NCBI GenBank assembly: GCA_013396755.1
Contig: VWZF01006058.1
Span: 46,174 to 110,173, forward strand
DNA length: 64,000 nucleotides
Origin: Sclerurus mexicanus
Taxonomy: Eukaryota; Chordata; Aves; Passeriformes; Furnariidae
Direction: 5' to 3'
In this document: piece by piece, positions 1 through 11,100 of the stretch
Numbering within the stretch: position 1 is the first letter of the stretch
How the letters are laid out: each line of letters begins with the position of its first letter
Made by a program: the position numbers and the translations under genes
The notes under the pieces: model-generated
Seen by the model: only the letters and a program-made list of their open reading frames with translations
Databases searched by the model: none
Told to the model about the DNA's origin: nothing

Positions 1-2014
1 ACCTCGGTCATTCTGGTGCTTTTTGGGTTAGTTGTACTGCTGCAGCTTCCTTTAACAGTGCTGCAGATTGGAAATGTGCCAGGCAAACCCCACCTGTGTG
101 GCACTGCAGTTCCAGGAGCTGTCAGCTGGCTGAGCCTGGCTGGGTCCTCCCAACCGTTCGTGGGAATCAGTGGCAAGGGCAAGGATATATGTAGTATTTA
201 GCCTGTTGTAATCTAAAGCTTTGGAATTTAGTAAGCTTTTTTTGGATTAGTGGATGCTTTATACTGGAGGACTGGACTTTCATCCAGAGGCTTACTCTGT
301 AGAGATGAACTGTATCTATGTGGGTAATTAAGTCTCAGAGTGTGTTCCCTATAGCACCTCTACAGTTCCCTTTGCCTTGCCAGATGGATCCTGAGCAATT
401 TGTACAGGTATTCCTAATAAGCTGCCTTCAGGCACAACAGCAGCTGCCTTGATGCCATAACACCATCAAAAGCTTCTGCAAATGGCAGGGCAAAGCAGAG
501 CTGTGGATGCTGCCAAATTGTCGGGTAAATGATACTCCTTTAGAGTTTCCAACAATGATGGAAACTGTGTTATCCCATCCTAATCTCCTCCAAACCCACC
601 AAACGTTCCAGAGTTGCCACTGATAGCACTGGGGCAACGCTAGGAACACTAGTGACTGTAGCAATGCATGTGATTCCAGTTTTCATGGTCAAAATAGGAA
701 TTATTGTGGAGAAGTGAAAAACCACCTTTCCGCTCTGATGGCAGACAAAGCCACTCTTGGAAAAACAATGCTTTCTCTTTTTTTTGGTCAGTTTTGGAAG
801 TCGTCACCATGTGCTGTGTGACCTGGCAGCTGTGTTGTGTTTGTAGAGTATTTAGGGCAGTAATATTGAAGCCTCTAACACTCACTGATTATTATTATTA
901 CTGTTATCATCTTTAACCCCCAAAGTGCACAAGCGTAACAAGTCCAGAGGGTTCTCCAAAGCAGTGCAGAAGCAGCAGCTGGAGGTTGCTATTTTCGAGC
1001 TGATGCTTTTGTTTTCACCATTCTTTTTTTTGCTTCCTTTGACAGACTTTGAGATTTGTTGCAGGACAACCTGTTGCCTGCCCCATGTTTGGCTGGCAGA
1101 GTCTTACATTCTTTGACAACACCAGAAGTGAAGCTGCAGCCATTCTTGCCACGCCTGCATTTTGTATGAAGGGAATAAAAAAGAGGTTAAATATGTGCAC
1201 ATCCCCTCCTAAACCACTGTGTTCCTATCTGGAGCATAAGAATTTTGCATGCTCTTACTTTTTGAAGTAAAAAGTCTGAATTCCAGGAATTGGAAGCTCT
1301 ATTTCTTAAGTTCATCTACCTTGCTATGTTATTCTGACTGAGAAATGGTGCCTCTTTGCCTGCCAAATCACTGTAATTGTTGTCCAGCTTCCAGTTCTGG
1401 TGTGTTATATCTCTTGGTAAAGGTCCATTTGTAAGCTTTTGGTATTCACAACATTTTCAAGACTCAGTGGGATCGCCCCGTTTAATCCTCATCACTTTAG
1501 TTATTATCAGAATGAACCCAAGAGCCAGTTACCAGGATTTTATCCTGGCTCTTTCAGTATTTACACCCTTCTACTGAAATGTGTGGAAAGTCCTATAGCA
1601 AAATCCGACAGCAAACAACTATTTACTATGGGTGCCAAAAATTATAACACATATAACATTGCTGTGAAATAAAACAGAATTAGCCCAAGAGTAAGAGTAA
1701 GCAGCCTGTGCTAAGGCAAATGCACAGTCAACAGCAGATTGAGATTTTAATGCCGTTTACTACTGTGTCTCCTGCAGTAAATGGTGAGCTGTTGAGGAAA
1801 GCTCTACAGCCTGCTAAAAGTAGATGCTATGAATAAATCACACATGGTATTTTCAAGCTGTTGTGGAACTTCATGTTGCAGGGCCAAGCCTGCAGATCCT
1901 GCTGAGACTGTAGAGTCATGGGAGGTTTATCTGTGAGGTTTTTCTATGAGGTTGGCAAATTTTCTACTGGACCGAATTGTATTAGAAGGATCACTTTTCT
2001 CTTTTTTTCTGCAG
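1..2014. other. Host non-coding sequence, no gene called
   Basis: Unique-looking AT-moderate sequence with few CpGs. There are possible poly(A) signals AATAAA at 1668-1673 and 1832-1837. A good acceptor-like site (T-rich tract then CAG, AG at 1044-1045) is followed by a frame that stays open to a TAA at 1268-1270. I do not recognise that peptide and do not call it a gene. No repeat family is recognised here. Confidence 0.6.
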
Positions 2015-2072
2015 TAAAATGATTTTGCTTCTCAAGGTGCCTCTGTATACTGCAGGATGCTGAGAGCAATAG
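2015..2072 (+). other. Candidate short non-coding exon
   Basis: A long pyrimidine tract ending CTGCAG (AG at 2013-2014) precedes this segment, and a near-consensus donor AG|GTAAGTAC follows it (GT at 2073-2074). Both splice signals are strong. All three frames contain a stop or close quickly: the frame starting with the ATG at 2019 ends at a TGA within the segment. It therefore fits an untranslated or lncRNA exon, or a cryptic poison exon. It could equally be a chance pairing of splice-like sites, which is expected a few times in a window this long. Confidence 0.2.
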
Positions 2073-5000
2073 GTAAGTACATAGGTGGTCACCTGGAAAA
2101 CCCAGCAGTGCTGTGGTGCAGGACACAGGTCATTGTAAAATTGTGAAGGGTTTTACTCAGTTTCTAACCATCACTCCTCCCTGAGGCAGACCTGCACACT
2201 CCTTCCTTGCTCTCTCTGCTGGGCCTATGCCAGGACAGTAATGGCTGTTTTGTACACTGGGGCTTTTAGGATGAGACTTGGCATTCGTGGATTAATCTTC
2301 TGAGTCACTTGTGTGCCAGGAAAAAACCAAACCCATAACTGTCCGTGGCAGAGTCCAGAGGCTCCTCTCTCACACCCATGATGGAGGGAATCATGATCCC
2401 TGTATCTGCACATCCCTCCAAATGGAGCAGTAGGAGAACAGTGAAAGACATTTGTACTGTTTGAGCTTTACCTTTTTATCTGGAACGGCTACATTTCAAA
2501 ATGAACAAATTTGAAAAGTGCAGAAAAAGAGAGCTTTAGGATACAAGACTGAGAGCCAAAAGACATGGGCTTTGTTCTCAGCTCTACCAGGAGTCTCCAG
2601 AGCTGTGTTCAGCTAAGCACCATCCTTGTTCAGTGCTCCCTTTTCCCCAAGTGTAAAGCAAAGATAAGGATTTGCAAAGAATTAACTAATTTGTAAAAGG
2701 CTTGGATGGCAGGGAATGAAAAAGAGCCCTGAAAACACAAGGAAGCCCTGTAGTACTTTGGCTCTCACATTTACACTTCTACTACCAAAGAAGCTTTTGC
2801 TTGTTGTTTAACAAGGACTGAAATGGATCCTGGGTTTGCCTGCCCTGGAGTTAACCTGGCAGTGCTGCCTGGCAGGACTAGGAATCATTAACTCCCTCTT
2901 AACTTCACAATCCCTTCTGGTTTGCCTTCTTAAAGACTAAGATCCAGATGTGGTTGCAGAGATGAATACACCTTGAGCAATAATCCACATCATCCCTACC
3001 TCAAAGTACCCAGACTGTCAGCGTAGCACAGGAGGTTGTTAGTGAGACTCCTTTTTAATTTAACTGCTTTGAAGGGACACAGCGGAAAATAAAATCCAGT
3101 TTCAAGTTCAACAAAGTTTTGGGGGAGGTTGACTTTGCTGTGGCAGCTGTCAGTGAGAGCTGGACCCCTGTGTGGATATTTCAGCCCAGCAGAAAGCCCA
3201 GCCCTACAGACCCCCCTGTGTGGAGCTCTTTGGGTTCCTGTAACCTTCTGGTGGTTGCACAGGGTGGTGACAACAAATACAAAGCCTGCAGAGACTGACA
3301 TGAGAGCAGAAATGCCTGTTGTTTCTGCTTCCTGGCAGATGCTGGAACTGTGAGATGATGGGTTGGTTCTGAAAAGAACCCAGTGGGCATCCCCAGATCA
3401 GCTGTCAGCAGGAGCATGGAAATTCAGTGTATGAGCTCTTTGTTTGGTGGAACAGAGCTGGGTGCTTACTGGGGTTTTCATGTCAGAGGCCCTGACAAAG
3501 CTGACTTGTGCTTGGAAAATATTTAATGTATAACACGGATGTATTTGATCCCTCTAAACTCTTCAAAAATGAAACATGTTACATGGGTAGAAATGCAGCC
3601 AGGACAGATGTGCAGGGCAGGTGGCTCTGTAAATATGGGAGTGCACTGTGCATAAAATGTTCAGTGTGAGGCACTTCCACTTGGAGGGGTTTGGGTGCAA
3701 GTCAGATCTGTTCCTGCTCCAGTGCAGAGGGGGATGGAAGTGAAAACGCAGGTGGAGATGCAGGCACAGCCTTAACTTTTGCTTAGAGAGAGGATCCAAA
3801 CTGAATTGTTTTAATCTGGGGCTTTTATACCTGCTCAGCTTGGGAAGCAGCAGGCCCTGGGAGACTTTTAGCCTGGGGGATCGATGGCAGAGCAGAGAGC
3901 TGGGAGGTGGAACGCTGTGTTGGCTCCAGGGGCAGCGGTGCCAGGGCTGCCAGTGGAGGTCTGGGCAGGACCTCCATGAGAAGCTGGAGCTCCGGTTGTG
4001 TGTGAAAGCAGCAGCTGTGCCTGTTCTTCACCATCCCTTGAGACTCCTCGTCATGACCTGACCAAAGTGGAGACGTGTAAAAGTAGGAACAGCAGATGGC
4101 AACCAAGAGCTTGGCTGCTGGTGCATGCAGGGCCATAATGCAAGGGTAATAAAGGGACATTATGCAGGATAATGAAGCAATTACCGGGTCCTGGATTTGC
4201 AAATTAAGTATTTGTATATCAAGTAGCAAAGAACTTCGTAGAGCCATATGTCTGACAACCTGTTGTGGGCTTGCTCCTGATTATATGACTTGATCCAGTC
4301 AAGCATCCTGCTCCTGCCTGCAAACTTGTGGACCCTTCTCAAACATGTAACCACTAACATTTCCTCTGCCCTTCCTTCAACTTTGGTCTACTAGAAAAAA
4401 TCTACAAGAATAGGAGACCGTTTAGAAAAAACACTTTAAATTACGTTGTACAGTCATTGTTTTTCCAAGCTGGAAACAGAGCTCCCTGGTTTGCTACACA
4501 ATAGCCTGGTACCTCAGTATTACACATCAATGTATTTAGTGGAGAGGCACAAGCATCTAAACACAGGCATTTCTATTGGATTTTTATATATTTTCTCGGT
4601 AATTTAAACAAGAATCCAAACTTGGATTTAGATCTTTAAGTATGCGAGGCTTTTGAAGCTGCATTAGTGTCCCAAGTTAAGTTTTTTCTTTTGCCTTACC
4701 CAGCATAGCACAGCAGAATTTGTTATTTTCAAGTCGAAGGAAGCAGTTCCTCCTGTCTCTTCAGATTTGGGTTTGGTAAGTCTCTTTAATGCCTCCGGTT
4801 CTCTCATCCGCACTGTGTGGAAAGCAGTAATTCATGCTGACATCATCTAACTGCCCTGAAGAAAAAATATGCTGCATATCACCAAGGAAAGGGAGAAATT
4901 TATCTATAATTTAGGGCAATAATGGGGCTTAATTCACAAAGTCTCATAGCATCTCACATACTGACAGATCCTCCTCTCATTAGCGACGTCTTGGGACTCT

Positions 5001-6660
5001 CTTGTGTGGATATAATCAGTTATGACTGAAAGGAAATCGTTACGAGGGCCTCAGTTTTGTAACCACTTCTGGGCTTCATTATCCTTCGTGGCAGTTGTGC
5101 TTATGAGAGCTCGGGAGTCCTTTATTTTTCCGAGCAAGGAAACCCACCCAAATTATTGACATTTTTTGGGGAGGGGTGGCTCGGTGCTGATGCTGAATAA
5201 CAGGCTGTGTCCTCCTCCCCAGCAGCAAAGCACTGTGACAGCCCAGGCTGATCTGATGGACACTTGGTGGTTGTTTGCAGCTCCTTTTCCTGCCAGGGCT
5301 GTGCTGGTGGCCTGTTTTTGGCACAGCCCCGTGTCTCTGCACACGGCTGCAGTGCCCAGGGGACACACAGGCACTGTCCCTGAGCCACACAGGGCTCACC
5401 AGGGCAGCTCTGCCCAACAGCACCTGATCTTTACACCCCATGTGCGCCTTACTGCATCTGTGTTTTCCCAGTGCATGGAAATCATATTATATGACATTTA
5501 AGGCAATAGATTGCCTCTAGTTTAAGAAGTTCTGCTTCTGTTAGAGGGGATGATGTATCTGATTGAGTAGATAATACATGTGATTCAGCAGGTAATAGAT
5601 CTCACTCACTGAGTAATTTATTTGTTTTCTAAGTAGTACATGAGAGATAATTAACAAAGCGTCTGGCTTACTGCATGATCTGGGCTGTTTTTAATCCTGT
5701 ATAATTAACCTGTGTACGTGTATGAGATTCCTCTCTAGCTGTCCGTAAAATCTATCAGACTGGGTTTGTGAAATGTCTATCCCAGTGTGTGGTCAAAACC
5801 AGTATGTTGTCACTCACAATTCAACAGCAGTCACTCCGAATGTGGACAGGAGCTAAATATAAGCACAGCATGTATTTGTTTGTCAGTAAAGGTGGAGTAT
5901 TTTTAGAATTCAGCTGGACCCTTTAGACTTCAGTTTCTTATATATGATTGAGAGTCTCCAGAGACTGCTGTGTCTTGCACAGCCACAAACTTCTCCTGAG
6001 TTCTATCCAGCGCAGTCTCTGCTCCATCTGCTCCTTATCCGTGGCAGTCTGAAGTGTGCCAGCATGCAGAGCAGCAAAAGCCACCCCATTCTGGCTGTCC
6101 TGGAGCTGTGTCAACTGGGATTGGTACAGCCCCACTGGAGGCAGGAAGAGCAACTGATTTAGTGGGATTGGCACAAAACCAGGCAGATCAGGTCAGATCA
6201 ACACTGAACTAATTTCTCGAGGATTTTTTTTTTGGCTGAATTTCTTTTTAATAAATATTTTGTTCCAGCCAAAATGCTTTGATTTTGAGCAAGCTGTAAA
6301 CATTGCAGTCACTGAACTGGAGATACCCTGAGATGAAATGCTCCCAGTCTCTGACTGCCACTGGTTTCCTCTCCCAGAGTTTTAAAGTTTTCTAGGTTTT
6401 TTTAGTTTCAATGGCCGCTTCCCCCTGGCAGCACGACGATGCCTAGTTTGAAGCATGTGCTCATTGGAAGCTCAGAGCTCGGCTGGGTATTCCTGCCCCA
6501 CCTCGCGACTGACTTGGTATGATCTACATGACTATTTTTATTGCCGAAATACCATTTTGCTGAGGCTTCAGTTGCTTCTGAGTGTAATCAATTTTTGTAA
6601 CAGCTGTCGGGGAGATGATATCGTTCACCTGAAGGCAGCTGCCGAATGTAGGATGTGAGA
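2073..6660. other. Host non-coding sequence, no gene called
   Basis: No repeat family, RNA gene or convincing exon is seen. CpG is very sparse; for example I count only two in 1981-2460. The largest open frame is about 140 codons antisense at 3825-4247. It has no recognisable domain and low-complexity composition, so I treat it as chance. Several AT-rich stretches (4500-4650, 5480-5720, 6220-6260) carry no recognisable element. Confidence 0.6.
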
Positions 6661-7140
6661 GCAAGGCGAGTCCTTTGCCATTAGAGCTGTGCGGTTTGTC
6701 CCAAGTGCCACACTCGCCCTCCCAGCCCTCCTGGTGACAGGAGTTCCTTAGGTCCGCGGGTACAGGCGGCTCTGCTTTGTGGTTTGGGGTGGTTTTTGTT
6801 GCTTAAGAGGGAAATGGGGCGCCTGGTGCCCTCGGTGTGCGGTGAGCGGAGCCCGGGGACGGCGTGCTCCCGGCACCCCAATGTGCAGAACGTGGGAAAC
6901 GTGGCGAATTCCCGCAGCACCGGGGGGAGAAGGGAAGCTCTCCGTGCTGAGGGGAGATGTTCGGGGCTTTCCCCTTGGTAACCCCGGAGAGAGAGTTTTG
7001 GAGCCGTTGGAAAGATGGTTTTGGTGAAGGCTGTCTTTGCAAAGGGAGGAGTTGCCGTCGAGGGTCGCTCGAAAGAAGCGATTTGTTGCTTGGCAACTGG
7101 ACGGGGCGGCTGATCGCCCTCGATGGTTCTCTGCGGAAAG
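6661..7140. promoter_or_regulatory. CpG-island-like block, candidate promoter
   Basis: I count 33 CpG dinucleotides in these 480 bases, against about two in an ordinary stretch of the same length (1981-2460). The block is GC-rich and contains GTTGCTTGGCAAC at 7085-7097, a near-palindromic match to the X-box bound by RFX-family factors. GGGGCGG at 7103-7109 is a GC box of the Sp1 type. There is no TATA box at a convincing place, as is usual for island promoters. Direction is not set by the block itself; the strong plus-strand donor at 8158 suggests rightward transcription. An antisense frame of 182 codons (6681-7229) is explained by GC richness. The alternative is an enhancer or an orphan island. 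Confidence 0.5.
7085..7097. promoter_or_regulatory. RFX-type X-box
   Basis: GTTGCTTGGCAAC has the two inverted half-sites (GTTGC and GGCAAC) of the X-box recognised by RFX transcription factors, which often control ciliary, neuronal and MHC class II genes. It lies inside the CpG-rich block, six bases upstream of a GC box. The motif match is direct; its use as a binding site is inference. Confidence 0.4.
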
Positions 7141-8157
7141 AAGTCACTTCTTGTGGAGAAGTGTGATTGTTTTGTCTCCTGCCTTTGTCCCGGCAGAAAG
7201 GGGGAGGTTAAACCTTCTGCCTCACACAAGAGCTGGACCTTCAGCCTGGCGCTGAGAGAAGGTGGAGGTTTTACTTTTTTTCCACCTCACAAGAGTTTGA
7301 GGGGGAAAAGTTTGCCCGGTGGGGCTGGGCCCTTCCTCACGACCTTCGTGAGGGAGGAGAGGTTCCCTAGCCAGTGACCTAAGCTAAAGTGGGGCCTGGC
7401 TAAGTGGAGACCGGGTTCCCCTTTGTTCTTTGAATCAGAGATAGTCACCAAGAACGTTTTGAGTTTTTCTCCGTGATCATCTAGGATGCGTGGCTGGAGG
7501 AGAGATGAAGAGCCGCTGGAATACAGTGGAGAGCCGGTCCCTGTGTGTGCCTGCAGCTGGAATTCAGAGGCACAAGAACAGCCATCGCCTTTTCGTGTTT
7601 CTGTTTCTCGGTAATGTTGTGTTTGATTTCTGCTGGCCCTGTTCTGGAGCAGTGCTGTTGGGCTGGCACAGCACCGTGTCGCTTTTGTTCCCCTGAGGGG
7701 ACTTGCGGGCTTGGCTGGGCTGGGACGCGAGTCCGTCCCCTTGGGTACCGGCTGTGTAAAGGTCTAGATAAAGAGGAAGGTTAATGTTGTGCTTTGGAAA
7801 TGAGGGCGGTTTTCCAGCTGATAATGCAATGAGGGCTTCAGCAAGAAAAAAGGAAAATGAAAAGCAGGGGTGGTTTGTTAGAGGTGGAGTTGGGGTTTTG
7901 CCAAGCCAGTTGCATGGGCAAAGAGCCGAGGGGGAGCAGGGCATAGCTGAGTGTGTGGCACACGGGACTTGGGGTGCTTTGGACCCGTGTCTGGAGCCTT
8001 TTTGTGAGGGTGAGGGTCCGGGGCAGGCAGGTGGGTCGGCCGGGACAGGGTGTGAGTCTGCCTCCTGGGCCAGAGGGGACACACCACCTCAGCTGAATTT
8101 GGGAAAGAAAAAGTTTAGTTTTGCTTCGGCGGCTTCGTCCCCTCCTGAGTTTTATCG
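7141..8157 (+). other. Candidate untranslated first exon ending at a strong donor
   Basis: This stretch follows the CpG-rich block, stays GC-rich in parts, and ends at TATCG|GTAAGTGCG (GT at 8158-8159), a near-perfect 5' splice site. CpGs reappear just before the donor (8125-8170). No frame encodes a recognisable protein: the open frame at 7784-8161 ends inside the donor itself. A 12-base-pair hairpin with a three-base loop lies at 7331-7357. The transcription start, and whether the whole interval is one exon, cannot be decided from sequence. Confidence 0.3.
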
Positions 8158-11100
8158 GTAAGTGCGAGCGTTCCTCACACTCGGCTTTCAATTTATGGTG
8201 TGAGAATGGCCTTTCACAGTGTCTCTAGCAATGCCAAGGGAAGCTAATCTTGATAAAGTGTATCATCGCAAGATTCAAAACCTTCTCTTTCAGATTAAAC
8301 CCGTGGGGTTCGGTTAATTCTCACCGGAAAAAAAGCTCTTTTTTTGAAAATGCAAAATTTATAATCCATTTATAATGTGTTTCTCTAAGCCCGGTGGTTC
8401 TTTCTGGCTTGGGGCTACCAACACTGGCACCAGGGAGGCTGTGGAGAGTGAGTGACCGGCACAGGAGAGCACAAACGTGTGGATTACAAAGATACAAATA
8501 TCTGTGTTGGGAATGAAATTGGATTTTCAAGCTAACAAAATTTCCCCCTGCTCTCGGAGCAGATCTATAGGCCTTTGTCAGCTGGAGCTGAGGAGGGGAC
8601 AGAGAGGGAGGAGCTGCCCTTAGTGCACAGAGACTGAGGGAGGTGGCTTTGGGGAGACTCCCGTTGTGTGCAACATCTCAGAGCAATCATTCCAGACCTT
8701 CTGTGACCAAGTGGGTCTCTTGGTAAAACAGACAATTTCAGAGAAGACTGGTCACAAGGGAGCACAGAATATCTGCCTGTGATGTGCTAGCTTTCCCCTC
8801 CCCTTCCTCTCTGGCTGGCTGGCTGCAATCCATTGCTGTGGTGGGTAGGAGGAGACATCACATCCCTCAGCTTTCCCAAGTTCTGCCTCTGCCAGCTTGT
8901 ACTCAGAGGACTCTCCTGCCTCATGTCTTAGCTCCCACTCCCCACCCCATGTCTGCATGGGTTCCTTTGCCAGGGACAGCCCCAAAGCTGCAGAAGTGGA
9001 ATTGATCTGAGCACACACCCTTAGGATGACGTGCTGTTTCCTGATAAACCAAGCCGTGCTGTTTGTGTGCCAGTTGTACTCTCCAAAGCACAGCTGAGCT
9101 GGAAACGTCAGCCCAACCCATTAGTCCTGGCCCTTGTGTTGTGTCTGAGCATAGGGTACCAAGGCTGGGAGCCTGTAGGGAACTGCAGATGCCACAGGTC
9201 TTTTTTTTCCCCTTATGCTCTGCCAAGCAATTATGATCATCACACTGAGGTTTATGTTGGCTTCAGTGCTTTCTTTAAAAAAAATTATCTTTAGGGTGTT
9301 TCTTATTACCTTATTTGCACTTGGAAAATACTTTAATTAGAGAAGATTAGTGTTTTATTAACATGATTCGTATCCAGGCCGTTTTCAGGCAGCTGCAATA
9401 AAAAGAGATGGAATCTCCTAGAAAGTGGCACAGAGGATAAAAGACTCCCAGTTGGAAAGGTTATCCCGATACTTCGCTCTATATTGCAGGTCTTCACAAA
9501 AGACAGTTTTGAATTAACTAGGAACCACAATGTAAACCACAGGGGTGCTCTGGAGTGTTGCTAATCTGTGTGCCTGCTTGGGAAGTGCTGGAAAGGATGC
9601 CGTGCTTCCAAGTACATTTGCAGGGCTGCTCCAAGCACCAGGAGCAGACTGGAAGAGGACACATGGGCTTCTGTGATCCCACAGCTAAGGAGCTGTAGGC
9701 TGTGGGTGGGCACATGGCACGTGGGGGATTTATTACCTGCGTGTTCTTTATTATGTTCTGTGCCAGCAGTGCTGTGGCCTTCTGATCCCATTGTGTGTGT
9801 GTGTTACCCTGAGGCAGAACAGTGTCTGATCTTCCAGGAGCTGATAACCTGTAAAACAAGATGCCAAGAGCAGGGTAATTGAGAGATACAGGCTGGTGAG
9901 CGTGACTAAAGGTGGTTCAAGCCATCCTGAATAGCACTGAGCAGGCACCACAGCTAAAGGGAGATGTTCTGTGGAAGCTCCTCACTTTTATTACTCACCT
10001 GTAGATTTACAGGTGCTCTAAGGAGGAGGCTGGGTTCAGAAAGTAGCAGTGCAGAAACTGGCAGCTCCCCACATGAGGAAGGCTGAATTTCACTCTTATC
10101 GGAGATCTCTTCCCCCTCTGAGGTCAGTTATGCTGATTCTGCAAACTCAAATCCCAACCTGTGTACAGTCTTCTTATGGCAGGGTCACCTTAATCAGGTG
10201 GGATGAAAAATGGGGGCTCTAAGTCTGCTATCAGAATTCCTGGTGACTAGCTCACTATTTATTGCAAGTATTATTGGTTTAAATAATTAAGAAAAAAAAA
10301 AAAAAAGAAGTCATGTGCTCTATTTTTCCTTCTATCACCACTTAGAGAACCCTTTGGGTCCAGCACCAGGTTGCTGAAGGGGAAATTTTCTGATGACACA
10401 GCAATAGTTGATTACTTTTGTGAGGCAAAAGACAAATGGCCCAGCTCCTCAGATGTGGCTTCAGGGCTCGCTGTGTGTTCATGTAGGAAGATTGCAGTTC
10501 CTGCACAGCTCACAGGGGACATGGTATTGAACTGGTTTCTGGGACTTGCATTACAACTGACTCCTGGAGTTGTGTGGGGGAGTCGTATCAGGTGCCACTC
10601 CTGTTTGGCTTTGAGTGTGCACCTTCATTTTGAGATTTTTTTTTTAACTCTTGCAGCAATCAGAACCTCAAAGTAATCTACCATTATAAAAGATGATTAG
10701 CTATCTGGGTTTATTTCTGATAATTTACTTAATTAATCATCCAGATAACAGGAAGATGGTAACAGCCAAAATGTGAGACAGTTCTTATTAATTTTTCTCA
10801 ATATCCAGGAGTTTTGTCTTAGAAGCAGGAAAATACACCACTCTTCATAGCTGAATTCAGCAGTGGATAGAGTTGGTTTATCTGGTTCCTTGGTCTTCCA
10901 TTAAGAGCTTTAGGAGCAAGCCTGAGCCTTGCTTAAATCACTGGAGCTTCTTAGCAGGCAGCCAGCATCAGAGAGCAGAGCCATGGAGAGAAATCTTGGG
11001 TTTGCCCAAGATCTTGGTTGTTGTGTGATGGTTCCTGTGGTTCTCCTCCTGCCTTTTCACTGGGCACTGGCCGTTCAGCAGGTATTCTGGCTCTGCACAC

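Noticed and set aside
6681..7229. 182-codon antisense open frame over the CpG-rich block
   Set aside because: Stop codons are rare in CpG-rich DNA; the peptide has no recognisable fold and other frames are open too.
9996..10015. 8-base-pair hairpin CACCTGTA / TACAGGTG
   Set aside because: Too short for a microRNA precursor and of a size expected by chance.
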